Positions 8,563 to 17,726 of a stretch of 64,000 bases of DNA are shown here, one piece after another. The notes below the pieces were generated by a model. The model did no database searches and was not told the origin of the DNA. It was given only the letters and a program-made list of their open reading frames with translations. The position numbers and the translations under genes are program-made. Each line of letters starts with the position of its first letter. Within the stretch, counting starts at the first letter, position 1. This DNA comes from Marinimicrobium sp038419845 (GTDB taxonomy: Bacteria > Pseudomonadota > Gammaproteobacteria > Pseudomonadales > Cellvibrionaceae): positions 148,188 to 212,187 of the forward strand of contig NZ_JBCAQT010000008.1 of NCBI RefSeq assembly GCF_038419845.1, read 5' to 3'.

Positions 8563-11500
8563 ATGCCCACTTTTTATGACATTCTTGCCCGTCGTGACTG
8601 GGAAAACCCCGCCGTCACCAATGTCAACCGACTCAAAGCTCACGCTCCCCTGGCGGCTTATTCGGACCGGAGGGCCGCACAACAAGGCGAGGGGAAGGAC
8701 GGCCGACTAAGCCTCAACGGCGATTGGGATTTCGTGCTCTATCCGCGACCCGAGGCAGTGGATCCGGCCTTTTTAGAAGGCAGCCCCGATGACGCCCTAT
8801 CGTTTCCCGGAGTGACTGCTATTCCCGTACCCTCCAACTGGCAATGCCAGGGGTTTGACCGGCCCATTTATACCAACGTCCAGTACCCCTTTGCGCTGGA
8901 CCCGCCGCGCGTGCCGGCCGATAACCCCACGGGCTGTTACGCCACCACATTCGAGATGACGCCCGAGCAATTGGAGCACCAGACGCGGGTAGTGTTCGAC
9001 GGCGTCAATTCAGCTTTTCATCTCTGGTGCAACGGCCATTGGGTGGGCTACAGCCAGGACAGCCGCCTGCCCTCCGAGTTTGATCTAAGCTCCTATGTAA
9101 GACCCGGCTCCAACCGCCTGGCGGTGATGGTGCTGCGTTGGTCCGATGGCAGTTATCTGGAAGATCAGGACATGTGGTGGCTGAGCGGTATCTTCCGGGA
9201 TGTGACACTCTTGTCCAAGCCCCGGGTCTGTATCGAGGACTTATCCGTGCGCACCCAACTGGACGCCTGCTTTCGGGACGCCGAGCTTTGCGTGCAAACT
9301 CGCGTGTCGGAGCCGGATTGCCAGGTAAAGCTCGAATTGTTCTGGGGCGATGAGCGGGTGGCCGGGCCGGCCACCGCCAAGCCGGGTAACCGGGAAGTGG
9401 ATGAGCGGGGCGCCTTCACAGACCGGGTCGACCATAGCCTGATGATACGCGAGCCGCTTAAATGGTCGGCGGAGCTGCCTCACCTCTATCGCCTGGTCAT
9501 CAGTCTGGAGGATCATCAGGGCCAATTGCTGGATTGCGAGGCTTGTGACGTCGGATTCCGACAGGTGGATATCCACAAAGGCCAGTTGCGCGTCAATGGC
9601 CGACCGGTACTGATTCGCGGCGTCAACCGTCACGAACATCATCCGGAGCTGGGCCATGCTGTGAACGCCGAGAGCATGGAGCAGGATATCCGGTTGATGA
9701 AACAGCACAATTTTAACGCCGTGCGCACCGCCCATTACCCTAATCATCCCCTGTTCTATCAGCTGTGTGACCGTTACGGCCTCTACGTGGTGGATGAGGC
9801 CAATATCGAAACCCACGGCATGCGGCCTTCCAGTCAACTCTCGGACGACCCGGCCTGGCTTTGTGCCTATATGGAGCGAATGACTCGTATGGTGCACCGA
9901 GACCGCAACCACCCCTCCATTATTATCTGGTCACTGGGTAACGAAGCGGGTATTGGCGCCAACCATCATGCCCTTTATCAATGGACCAAGCAGACGGATC
10001 CAACCCGGCCCGTGCAGTACGAGGGCGGCGGGGCGAACACGGCGGCCACCGATATCATCTGCCCAATGTACGCCCGGGTGCACACCGATCTGCCGCTGCC
10101 TGAGTCGGTGCCCAAGCTGGCCATTCAGAAGTGGGTGGGCGAGCCGGGAGAAACCCGGCCGTTGATTCTGTGCGAATACGCGCACGCTATGGGCAACAGC
10201 CTGGGCAATTTTGGCGACTATTGGCGGGCCTTTCGCCAGTACCCCCGGCTACAGGGGGGCTTTATCTGGGACTGGGTGGATCAGGGCTTGAGCCATACTA
10301 CTGCGGATGGAGAGCGCTACTGGGCCTATGGCGGCGATTTTGGCGATACGCCCAACGACCGGCAGTTCTGTATCAATGGCCTGCTGTTCCCCGACCGCAG
10401 TCCCCACCCGGCACTTTTCGAGGCCAAGCGCGCCCAGCAGCCCTATCAATTTGAGTGGGTGTCGAGCCACCCCCTGCAACTGGCGGTAACCAGCGAGTGG
10501 CTGTTTCGCACCACCGACAATGAGCAACTGCACTGGTCAGTTACCCAGGACGGCCAATGTCTGGAAGAGGGACACCAACCGTTACTGTTGATGCCCGGCG
10601 AACGCCAGGTGCTGATCTTGGCCGAGCGATTGCCCGAACCGGTGCCAGGGGCCAGGTATCACTTGAATGTGTGGGTTCAGCAACCCGAGGCTACGACCTG
10701 GTCGCCCGCCGGACATGAGTCGGCGCGTAATCAGTTCACCCTGCCCGGGTTGCGTTCTCTGTCGACGGCCCAACCGAGCGGGGAAGAAGCCCTGCCCGAA
10801 TTACGGGTCGAAGCCGAACAGTTGCGTTTTGTGGGCAAAAACTTCGAACTGAAAGTCGATCGCACCACCGGTCGACTCTGGGGCTGGCAAAGCCAAGGGC
10901 AAGAGCTGTTGCACCAGCCGCTGGTGGACAATTTTTGGCGCGCCCCCCTGGATAACGACATAGGGGTGAGCGAAGCGGACAATATTGACCCGAACGCTTG
11001 GGCGGTGCGCTGGCAGCAAGTCGGTCTGGATCGTCTCGTGGCGGTATGCGAGCAGCTGGACTGGGGGCAGGCCAGTGACCACCTATGGGTGTCCAGCCAT
11101 CACCGACACCAATGCGACGGTAATATTCCACTGCGCAGCCACTGGTGCTACCGAATCTGGTCCAGTGGCCGAGTGGACTTATCCGTGGCGGTGGATGTGG
11201 CCAATGGGCTGCCGTCTCTACCCAGAGTGGGGTTGAGCCTGGCCATCACACAAGCCCCTGAGCGGATCGAGTGGTTTGGCCGCGGACCGCATGAAAACTA
11301 TCCGGATCGACTGCTGTCAGCCGACTTTGGGCGGTATTCCTTGCCGGTGAAAGATCTGCACACACCCTATATTTTCCCCAGCGACAATGGCTTGCGTTGC
11401 GACAGCCGGGCGTTGGAGGTGGGCCAGCTGCAGGTAGAGGGTCACTTTCACTTTTCGGTAAGCCCCTACTCCCAGGCCGCTCTGGCTCAGGCTCGACATC

Positions 11501-11661
11501 AGCACGAACTGGTTCCAGAGGGCGGACTCTTCGTTCACCTGGACGGCTTCCACATGGGAGTTGGGGGCGATGACTCCTGGAGCCCCAGCGTCTACCCTGA
11601 GTATCGGCTGGAGGCGCCACAGTATCACTACCATCTGACTTTCAGGCCAAAGGGGGCGTAA
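8563..11661 (+). CDS. lacZ: Beta-galactosidase, GH2, LacZ type
   Basis: It hydrolyses terminal beta-galactosides such as lactose to galactose. The 1032-residue length and domain order match E. coli LacZ (sugar-binding, Ig-like, TIM barrel, C-terminal small-chain domain). The acid/base Glu461 is in SLGNEAGIG and the nucleophile Glu538 in LCEYAHAMGNS; RGVNRHEHHPELG and RTAHYPNHP are family signatures. No signal peptide is present, so it acts in the cytoplasm and needs imported substrate. CAGGAG precedes the ATG. It sits opposite the alpha-galactosidase/symporter operon and near the Leloir genes. No GalR-like motif was seen directly upstream. Confidence 0.95.
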   Translation: MPTFYDILARRDWENPAVTNVNRLKAHAPLAAYSDRRAAQQGEGKDGRLSLNGDWDFVLYPRPEAVDPAFLEGSPDDALSFPGVTAIPVPSNWQCQGFDRPIYTNVQYPFALDPPRVPADNPTGCYATTFEMTPEQLEHQTRVVFDGVNSAFHLWCNGHWVGYSQDSRLPSEFDLSSYVRPGSNRLAVMVLRWSDGSYLEDQDMWWLSGIFRDVTLLSKPRVCIEDLSVRTQLDACFRDAELCVQTRVSEPDCQVKLELFWGDERVAGPATAKPGNREVDERGAFTDRVDHSLMIREPLKWSAELPHLYRLVISLEDHQGQLLDCEACDVGFRQVDIHKGQLRVNGRPVLIRGVNRHEHHPELGHAVNAESMEQDIRLMKQHNFNAVRTAHYPNHPLFYQLCDRYGLYVVDEANIETHGMRPSSQLSDDPAWLCAYMERMTRMVHRDRNHPSIIIWSLGNEAGIGANHHALYQWTKQTDPTRPVQYEGGGANTAATDIICPMYARVHTDLPLPESVPKLAIQKWVGEPGETRPLILCEYAHAMGNSLGNFGDYWRAFRQYPRLQGGFIWDWVDQGLSHTTADGERYWAYGGDFGDTPNDRQFCINGLLFPDRSPHPALFEAKRAQQPYQFEWVSSHPLQLAVTSEWLFRTTDNEQLHWSVTQDGQCLEEGHQPLLLMPGERQVLILAERLPEPVPGARYHLNVWVQQPEATTWSPAGHESARNQFTLPGLRSLSTAQPSGEEALPELRVEAEQLRFVGKNFELKVDRTTGRLWGWQSQGQELLHQPLVDNFWRAPLDNDIGVSEADNIDPNAWAVRWQQVGLDRLVAVCEQLDWGQASDHLWVSSHHRHQCDGNIPLRSHWCYRIWSSGRVDLSVAVDVANGLPSLPRVGLSLAITQAPERIEWFGRGPHENYPDRLLSADFGRYSLPVKDLHTPYIFPSDNGLRCDSRALEVGQLQVEGHFHFSVSPYSQAALAQARHQHELVPEGGLFVHLDGFHMGVGGDDSWSPSVYPEYRLEAPQYHYHLTFRPKGA

Positions 11662-11792
11662 AAAGTGGACATTACGGCTCTGGCTTAACAGGCTTTCGGT
11701 TTGCGGCTTGAGGTTAATGGGCAGCAGCGTAAACCGATACTCCCACCCCGGTGGGTCCAACGTAAACTTTTTCTCACACAATAAGGTCAACT

Positions 11793-13064
11793 ATGAAAAT
11801 TTTACTGCGTTTCGTCGCTCTTGTAGCATTTATCATTCCCCAGACCCAGGCCGCCGAGCAGGTGTACGGCCCAGCTTCCCCCATTGCGCCGGAACTGGCC
11901 GAGCGCGGGAGTCTGTCTGTGGGCGTAAGAACTCTGGAGCTCGTCAATCCGGATCAACTGGACACGAGCACATTTAACAGTCGGGTGGATCGTCCGCTGA
12001 CCCTGGAGGTCTGGTACCCCGCCCATAAAAATACGGATGGCGAGCTTGCTCATTACGACAACGAAACCCGCACCGGACTGGCGTTCAGCATTCAGGGTAA
12101 CGCCTACCGGGATGCCAAGCCGGCCCCGTCAGGGGACTTCCCACTGGTGGTAATCTCCCACGGATACACGGGTTATCGCCACATCATGTTTTATCTGGGC
12201 GAGCATTTGGCCAGCCACGGCTATGTGGTGGCGGCCATTGACCACACCGGTTCTACCAATGTAGATGTGGACTTTGAAAATAATCCCGGTGGTGGTTTCG
12301 TCGACACACTGATGAACCGTTCGCGCGATCAGCAGTTTGTGTTGGACAGCTTCGCCGAAGAGGATTTCGTCCTGTCTGACATTACCAACACCGACAATGC
12401 CGGCGTGATCGGCTATTCCATGGGCGGTTACGGCGCACTCAATACGGTGGGTGGTTGTTATGACTTCACCCCAGAGATTTTGGGCCAGATAGGTTTTCCG
12501 GAGGCGAAGGCGAAGCAGCTCGCGCCGATCTTCAATTTTTGTAACGCCGGCCGGGAAAATCCCGACCCACGCTGGGGCGCCATGGTATCTCTGGGACCCT
12601 GGGGCCAGGAGCAGGGCATTCACAGTGAGAAGAGCCTGGCGGCTATCGAAGTGCCAAGCCTGCTACTGGCTGGTGAGCAAGACGACATAGTGGGCTTTGA
12701 TCCGGGCGTTAAAAGCATTTATGAGGCCATGACGCAAAAGGATCGTTTCATGTTGGTCTATGAAAACGCGCGCCACAACATTGCGCCTCACCCGCCAACG
12801 AAGGTCTTTTATCAAAACGAGTTCGATTTGGGCGGGCACATAGAACCCGCTTGGAGCGTGGAGCAACTAAACGACATCAACGAGCATTTTATACTGGCAT
12901 TTATGGACTGTTACTTGAAATCAAAGACTACGGCCTGCGATTTCCTGCCCACAACCGAACGGGCCCTACAGACCAAACAGGCCGATGGCAGCTTCACCCC
13001 GGCCTGGCCTGGTTTTAAAGATCGCTGGGGCGCCGCCATGCGCTTCTATCGGGGTGACCGTTAA
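11793..13064 (+). CDS. Secreted alpha/beta hydrolase, PAF-acetylhydrolase/dienelactone-hydrolase-like
   Basis: A cleavable signal peptide (about residues 1-20, ending TQA) points to export. The mature protein has an alpha/beta-hydrolase fold: VVISHGYTGYR gives the oxyanion region, GYSMGGYG the nucleophile elbow with Ser209, GEQDDIV (about Asp297) and ARHN (His328) the probable acid and base. The arrangement resembles platelet-activating-factor acetylhydrolases and related esterases, but the substrate cannot be read from sequence. It lies 131 bases after lacZ in the same direction, so an esterase acting on acylated galactosides is conceivable but unproven. Confidence 0.75.
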   Translation: MKILLRFVALVAFIIPQTQAAEQVYGPASPIAPELAERGSLSVGVRTLELVNPDQLDTSTFNSRVDRPLTLEVWYPAHKNTDGELAHYDNETRTGLAFSIQGNAYRDAKPAPSGDFPLVVISHGYTGYRHIMFYLGEHLASHGYVVAAIDHTGSTNVDVDFENNPGGGFVDTLMNRSRDQQFVLDSFAEEDFVLSDITNTDNAGVIGYSMGGYGALNTVGGCYDFTPEILGQIGFPEAKAKQLAPIFNFCNAGRENPDPRWGAMVSLGPWGQEQGIHSEKSLAAIEVPSLLLAGEQDDIVGFDPGVKSIYEAMTQKDRFMLVYENARHNIAPHPPTKVFYQNEFDLGGHIEPAWSVEQLNDINEHFILAFMDCYLKSKTTACDFLPTTERALQTKQADGSFTPAWPGFKDRWGAAMRFYRGDR

Positions 13065-13145
13065 GGGATTTTCAGTCCACTGAGAACGTTTCGGTCTGGT
13101 GACTGGGGCAGAAACATGCTCGGTCAACCAGATGACCTTCAAGTC

Positions 13146-13176
13146 GCGGGCCAAACTCTTTACCCAGCTGGCCCGC
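13146..13176. terminator. Hairpin between two convergent genes
   Basis: GCGGGCCA and TGGCCCGC form a perfect 8-bp stem around a 15-base loop. It sits between the convergent hydrolase and symporter genes, where a two-way terminator would be useful, but no clear T-run follows on either strand. Confidence 0.4.
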
Positions 13177-13225
13177 AGCCTACCTAAACGCCTTTGTCTG
13201 GTCGACTTTCGGTCTTACCAGAACA

Positions 13226-14671
13226 CTAACCCGGTTTGGCCTCTCTGGCCTGATGGCGAATCAGTCGAGCGATTTTACCAAATGCCAGCCGATTGACGAT
13301 CAACGCCAGGCTGACGCAAAAGATAAGAGTGATCAGCATCATATGAATGTAGTGAAAGGGTGCCCAAACAAAAATAAAGAAGCCGTATAAGGAAGAGCCG
13401 GAAAGCACGGCGATAATTGCCGCCCGCGGATCCACGTTTTTAAACAATAGCCCGACAATAAACGTCCCCAGAATCGGCATGCTCAATAGGCCGAATAGCT
13501 CCTGCACCAGGTTGATAATGCTTTCGGCCTGTGCGTAGACCGGAACCAGTGCGAGAGCAATGACAACATAGACCAAAGTGGAAATCATCCCTAAACGGGG
13601 GACGTTGGGTTTAGAGTTGATGTAGTTCTCATGCAGGTCGCACACATAGAGCGAAGCCGAGGAGTTCAGAATACTGTTAAAGCTGGTGAGTACCGCCGCG
13701 GCTATGGCAGCGGCAAAAACTCCGGAAAGCCAGGTTGGCAAAACTTCCGCTACAATCATCCCGTAAGCGGCATCGTCGACATCGCCAAACAGCTTAAAAG
13801 AAACGATACCCGGAATGACGATCATGGGCGGAATGATAAGAAGACGGATGGCCGCTGCGGAAAACACCCCCTTTTGAGCCTCTTTGAGGGTAGGTGCCGC
13901 CATGGCCCGCTGCGTGATAGTCTGATTGGTGCTCCAATAGTACGTTTGAATAAAAATCATGCCCGTGAGTAGAACATGCCAAGGCAGGGGCGAATCGTCA
14001 TCGCCAATCAGAGTCAAACGCTCTTTGGGGATGCCGGAGAAATCGAAATTGATGGCCTGGAGCGACAAAAAAACCACCAACATCCCCATGCCCAGCAAGA
14101 GCACACCACTGTAGGTATCGGACACGGCCACGGCGCGCAAGCCTCCCAATATGGAATAGGCGGCACCCACCACAGCGAAACACAGCGCAATCACGATCAG
14201 TGGCAATTCGCTGTTAAAGTTGGACTTCATAAAAAGAGATCCGCCATAAAGCACGGCGGGCAGGAATATAAAAATATTGCCCAGTAAAAACAGCGACGAA
14301 ATCACTGCCCGGATGTTCTTGTTGCCGTAACGCTTCTCTAGCAGCTCGGTGGTGGTGGTGCAGTTGTTTTGATAGTACACGGGCAAAAATACCTTGGCGA
14401 GAATAAGCAGTCCCACGACTGCCGCGAACTCCCACCAGGCCAGAAGAGCCATCTGGTTGCCGTTCATGCCGATCAACTGGTCGGTGCTCAGATTGGTCAG
14501 AGTGATGGAACCGGCGACGAAGATCCAGGACAGGCCACCCCCGGCGAGAAAATACTCTTTGTTTGAGCTGCTGGCACCTCGCCCGTGCCCTCTGCACTTG
14601 AGGTACGTGGCCAGGGCAATCAGGGCTGCGATGCCGAAAAATACGGCCAGTTGAATATTATCTTCCGACAC
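13226..14671 (-). CDS. Sodium:solute symporter, probably sugar-specific (SGLT-like)
   Basis: This is an inner-membrane sodium-driven uptake carrier of the SSS family with about 13-14 hydrophobic helices. Segments such as ITLTNLSTDQLIGMNGNQM and the LEKRYGN loop resemble bacterial sodium/galactose transporters. It lies immediately after the GH36 alpha-galactosidase gene, so galactosides or galactose are the likely cargo. I prefer the GTG at 14671 (VSEDNIQLAVFF), which has GGAGA about ten bases before it and begins just before the first helix; a GTG at 14740 would add 23 residues with no obvious function. It is the last gene of the minus-strand operon. Confidence 0.88.
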   Translation of the reverse strand: MSEDNIQLAVFFGIAALIALATYLKCRGHGRGASSSNKEYFLAGGGLSWIFVAGSITLTNLSTDQLIGMNGNQMALLAWWEFAAVVGLLILAKVFLPVYYQNNCTTTTELLEKRYGNKNIRAVISSLFLLGNIFIFLPAVLYGGSLFMKSNFNSELPLIVIALCFAVVGAAYSILGGLRAVAVSDTYSGVLLLGMGMLVVFLSLQAINFDFSGIPKERLTLIGDDDSPLPWHVLLTGMIFIQTYYWSTNQTITQRAMAAPTLKEAQKGVFSAAAIRLLIIPPMIVIPGIVSFKLFGDVDDAAYGMIVAEVLPTWLSGVFAAAIAAAVLTSFNSILNSSASLYVCDLHENYINSKPNVPRLGMISTLVYVVIALALVPVYAQAESIINLVQELFGLLSMPILGTFIVGLLFKNVDPRAAIIAVLSGSSLYGFFIFVWAPFHYIHMMLITLIFCVSLALIVNRLAFGKIARLIRHQAREAKPG

Positions 14672-14754
14672 GGGTAGGGTCTCCACAAAGGTTGTTATTG
14701 GTCTCAGGAGCGATGGGCTCCAAAAGAAGCAAGTAAACACAACACGGCTCGAGG

Positions 14755-16869
14755 CTATAGTGCTTCCAATTTCACCAAAAACGCCGATTCCGGCTGCATC
14801 ACCGGCAGTTGCAAACCGGCTCTCATCAACCAGTCGCCGTTAAGCCGGGTTCCCTCCGACAGCCAGCCGGGCAACTGCTTCATGGGCCCCAACTCCCTGG
14901 GCTCGGCACCGTGCAGCACCGTCACCCGGTAGTCGCGCTGCGGGTCCAGGTCGGTGAGCGGAAACAACGGCGGTACCGAATACTGGGTAATGGTTTTTTG
15001 AATAAACACCGCCAGGGCTTGTTCGCGATTGCCCCCAACCACTTGCCAGGCGAGCAGGTTGGGATCTCCCGGGTTGGTCAAAAGGCTGAAGCGCCCGCTG
15101 TGCAACAATTCCCGGTGGGCTTTGTGCAGGGCCACAAAGTACTGTATGTCCTTAATCTCCGACTCGCTGAGCTTTACCGGGTCCAGCTCCAAACCAAAAT
15201 GGCCGAACAGTGCGACCAGAGCCCGGAAGCTGAGCTGATGTTGTCGCCCAGTGGTGTGCGAGACGGGCGCGCCCATATGCGCGCCCATCAATTCGGGCGG
15301 CAAAAAGCGCATAAAGTGGCTCTGGATCATTACCCGCTCCAGCGCGTCGTTGCAATCGGAGGTCCAATAGCGGTGCACGTACGGCAGTATGCCCAGATCG
15401 ATGCGGCCCCCGCCGGAAGAGCAGGACTCGATTTCCACTCTTGGGTGTGCGGCGCGAATACGCTCTAACAAGCGATAGAGCGAGATGGTTTGACCGTGGT
15501 TGGCCGCGTAGCCTTTGTGACCCGGCTGCACCAGTTCTCTGTTCATATCCCATTTGATATAGCGAATGTCGTTGTCTGTGAGCAACTCGTCAATGCGCTC
15601 GAACAGGTAATCGCTGACGGCTGTTTGCTGCAAATCCAACACATACTGGTAGCGCCCCATAGGCTGCTCATAGCCTTCGAGGCTCAGTATCCAGTCCGGG
15701 TGGGCGCGAAAGAGATCCGAGTCGGGGTTGACCATTTCCGGCTCCATCCAAATGCCAAACTCCATGCCGTGCTGGTTTACCCTGTCAATCAAAGGCGTCA
15801 GACCTTGAGGGTACTTTTGGGTATCCAGATACCAATCACCCAAAGAGGAATGTTCGTCATTGCGGCCCTTAAACCAGCCATCGTCCAACACGAACCGCTC
15901 CACACCCAGCTCGGCCGAGCGGTCGATCATTCGTAGAATATAGTCAGGATCATGGTCGAAGTAGATGCCCTCCCAGGTGTTGAGTATCACCGGGCGCGGA
16001 CGCGCTTCAGGCCAATGTAGAATCTTTTGGCGAATATGTTGATGGTAACTCTGACTGATGCCATTGGTGCCCGAGTCACTGTAGCCCATCAAAACTTCCG
16101 GGCTTTGATACGTCTGTTGTTTTTTCAACACCAGTTCACCAGAGGCCAGGTGCTCACCCAGTTGTACCAGGCGCTGGCCACTGTCCAGCAGCTCGAAATT
16201 CATGGCGTGGTCCCCACTCCAGGCCAGCTGAAAACCGTAGACCCGGCCCTGCGTTTCGCTGAAGCCGGGGCGACCGATAAAGTAAAAGGGCTGCTTTTGC
16301 TGGGAGGTGCGCCCATAACGACTGGTCAGGTTGATACTGCCGTGATCCAAACGCTGACGGTGGGGTTTGAACTCCTGGCACCACCGGCCCCCAAAAGTCT
16401 CCAGCTCGGCGCAATCGCTGGGCAGAGGCAGGCTAAGATCACAGTGCTGCAACTCATAATCCTGCTCCGAGTGGTTGGTCAGGGCCACCCACATACGGAG
16501 CAAATCCGTGTCAGCCTCCAGAATCAAGGTATAGCTGACTGCCAGCTGCGCTACAGGGTCTTCACAGTGAAGCACCAAGCCTTGGGCGATGGTTTCAACT
16601 TTGGTCAAAGAAAATACCGGAGACCAATCCTTGCCCTGGCGCTGCCCGGCAATGCCCGGGCGACAGAATAATCCGCGACCGGCATCGACGCTCAGACTAA
16701 GGGGCGCCCTTTGATCCAGGCTGGCCTGGGGTACCGGCTCCTGTCCCGAGTCGTGAACAGCCTGGGACTGAGCCAATTTTGCACCCCAGTAGATAATTTC
16801 GGGAATAGCCTCCCGCGTGCTTAGCAGGAGGCTGCGGTTTTCACTGTCGAGCCTGAGGGTGTCGTTCAT
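14755..16869 (-). CDS. Alpha-galactosidase, GH36
   Basis: It releases alpha-1,6-linked galactose from raffinose- or galactomannan-type oligosaccharides. The barrel signatures are clear: VLDDGWFKGRND, FGIWMEPEMVNPDS, the nucleophile Asp441 in IKWDMNRE, ESCSSGGGRIDLG, and the acid/base region SDCND (Asp505/Asp508). At 704 residues it is close to the length of bacterial tetrameric enzymes of about 720-730. There is no signal peptide, so substrate must be imported, fitting the adjacent symporter. It starts 29 bases after sapC and ends just before the symporter, which indicates one transcript. Confidence 0.95.
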   Translation of the reverse strand: MNDTLRLDSENRSLLLSTREAIPEIIYWGAKLAQSQAVHDSGQEPVPQASLDQRAPLSLSVDAGRGLFCRPGIAGQRQGKDWSPVFSLTKVETIAQGLVLHCEDPVAQLAVSYTLILEADTDLLRMWVALTNHSEQDYELQHCDLSLPLPSDCAELETFGGRWCQEFKPHRQRLDHGSINLTSRYGRTSQQKQPFYFIGRPGFSETQGRVYGFQLAWSGDHAMNFELLDSGQRLVQLGEHLASGELVLKKQQTYQSPEVLMGYSDSGTNGISQSYHQHIRQKILHWPEARPRPVILNTWEGIYFDHDPDYILRMIDRSAELGVERFVLDDGWFKGRNDEHSSLGDWYLDTQKYPQGLTPLIDRVNQHGMEFGIWMEPEMVNPDSDLFRAHPDWILSLEGYEQPMGRYQYVLDLQQTAVSDYLFERIDELLTDNDIRYIKWDMNRELVQPGHKGYAANHGQTISLYRLLERIRAAHPRVEIESCSSGGGRIDLGILPYVHRYWTSDCNDALERVMIQSHFMRFLPPELMGAHMGAPVSHTTGRQHQLSFRALVALFGHFGLELDPVKLSESEIKDIQYFVALHKAHRELLHSGRFSLLTNPGDPNLLAWQVVGGNREQALAVFIQKTITQYSVPPLFPLTDLDPQRDYRVTVLHGAEPRELGPMKQLPGWLSEGTRLNGDWLMRAGLQLPVMQPESAFLVKLEAL

Positions 16870-16898
16870 AGCTAGTTGAGCCTTTCGTGGTTAAGGGT

Positions 16899-17648
16899 TC
16901 AAGCTTTTTTGGTTTCAAGGTTAATGCGCTTGACAGGGGTGTCGCTGTGCAGGTGATTGTGCCGGCGAATCATGGCGTTGATTTGGTAGATCGAAACCAA
17001 CAGGGCATAAAGCGGCGCCAGATAGCCCTTTTCTTGCAATTGCACCAGACTCTCTGCATCCAGATTGTTAAGTGCTTCTTCGTCGATGGTATGTAAACCG
17101 GAAATAAGGTGCTGGCGACTGTTCTGAAACTCCACGGACAAATCTACGGCACGCAGCAGGCTCAATTGCTCCAGAGCTTCGGTAAAGGCGTAACTCAGGG
17201 CGCCGTCATTAAAATCGGCCTGTAGGCGCCGCTGCAAATTCTTGAGATAAACACTGGGCTGGCCCGAAGCATCATAAAGGGCCTCCCCTTGAATGTGCGA
17301 AAGGGCCGAGCTTTGCTCGTCCAAACCCAGTTGATAGCCGCTTTTGTCTTCTTTGGGGAAAAGATAAAACGGGTAGAGGTCCAACAGCTGTGGGCGATAA
17401 ACACCCGTCCACTGACCACTTTCAGTAAAGAGATTGCTGCCTTCGGCCAAGCCCAGAAGCGCTGTAGGCTGCCAAACGCGACTCTGCCCATCGCGCAATA
17501 AAAATAACGGGTAATTACTGGCCGCCTGCACCAGTTCAGTGATTCTCAACTCGAGACACTGTTGCTGAGCAAAGAATTCCACCACGCCTGTCGGGTCATG
17601 TTTAAGTGCACGGTGCTGCTCAGGGTTGAGCGCGATTGAGTTAACCAT
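16899..17648 (-). CDS. sapC: SapC family protein
   Basis: The sequence (MVNSIALNPEQHR, NYPLFLLRDGQ, GVYRPQLLDLYPF) matches the SapC family (PF07277), first named from a Campylobacter S-layer locus. In Caulobacter-, Xanthomonas- and Cellvibrio-type bacteria this family commonly sits with a tryptophan halogenase homologue and a TonB receptor in sugar-use loci, exactly as here. The biochemical role is not established, and no signal peptide or catalytic motif is obvious. ATG 17648 is preferred, although a TTG at 17666 lies closer to the halogenase gene. Confidence 0.85.
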   Translation of the reverse strand: MVNSIALNPEQHRALKHDPTGVVEFFAQQQCLELRITELVQAASNYPLFLLRDGQSRVWQPTALLGLAEGSNLFTESGQWTGVYRPQLLDLYPFYLFPKEDKSGYQLGLDEQSSALSHIQGEALYDASGQPSVYLKNLQRRLQADFNDGALSYAFTEALEQLSLLRAVDLSVEFQNSRQHLISGLHTIDEEALNNLDAESLVQLQEKGYLAPLYALLVSIYQINAMIRRHNHLHSDTPVKRINLETKKA

Positions 17649-17726
17649 AAACGTGTCTTGCTCCAATGTTATTCTTTGTGTACTACAGGTAAACGCTGCA
17701 CACCGGGCGGATGAAGGTGGCTCCGA

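Noticed and set aside
13099..13296. 65-codon frame between the hydrolase and symporter genes
   Set aside because: It runs into the symporter gene on the other strand and has no coding features; the hairpin there explains the region better.
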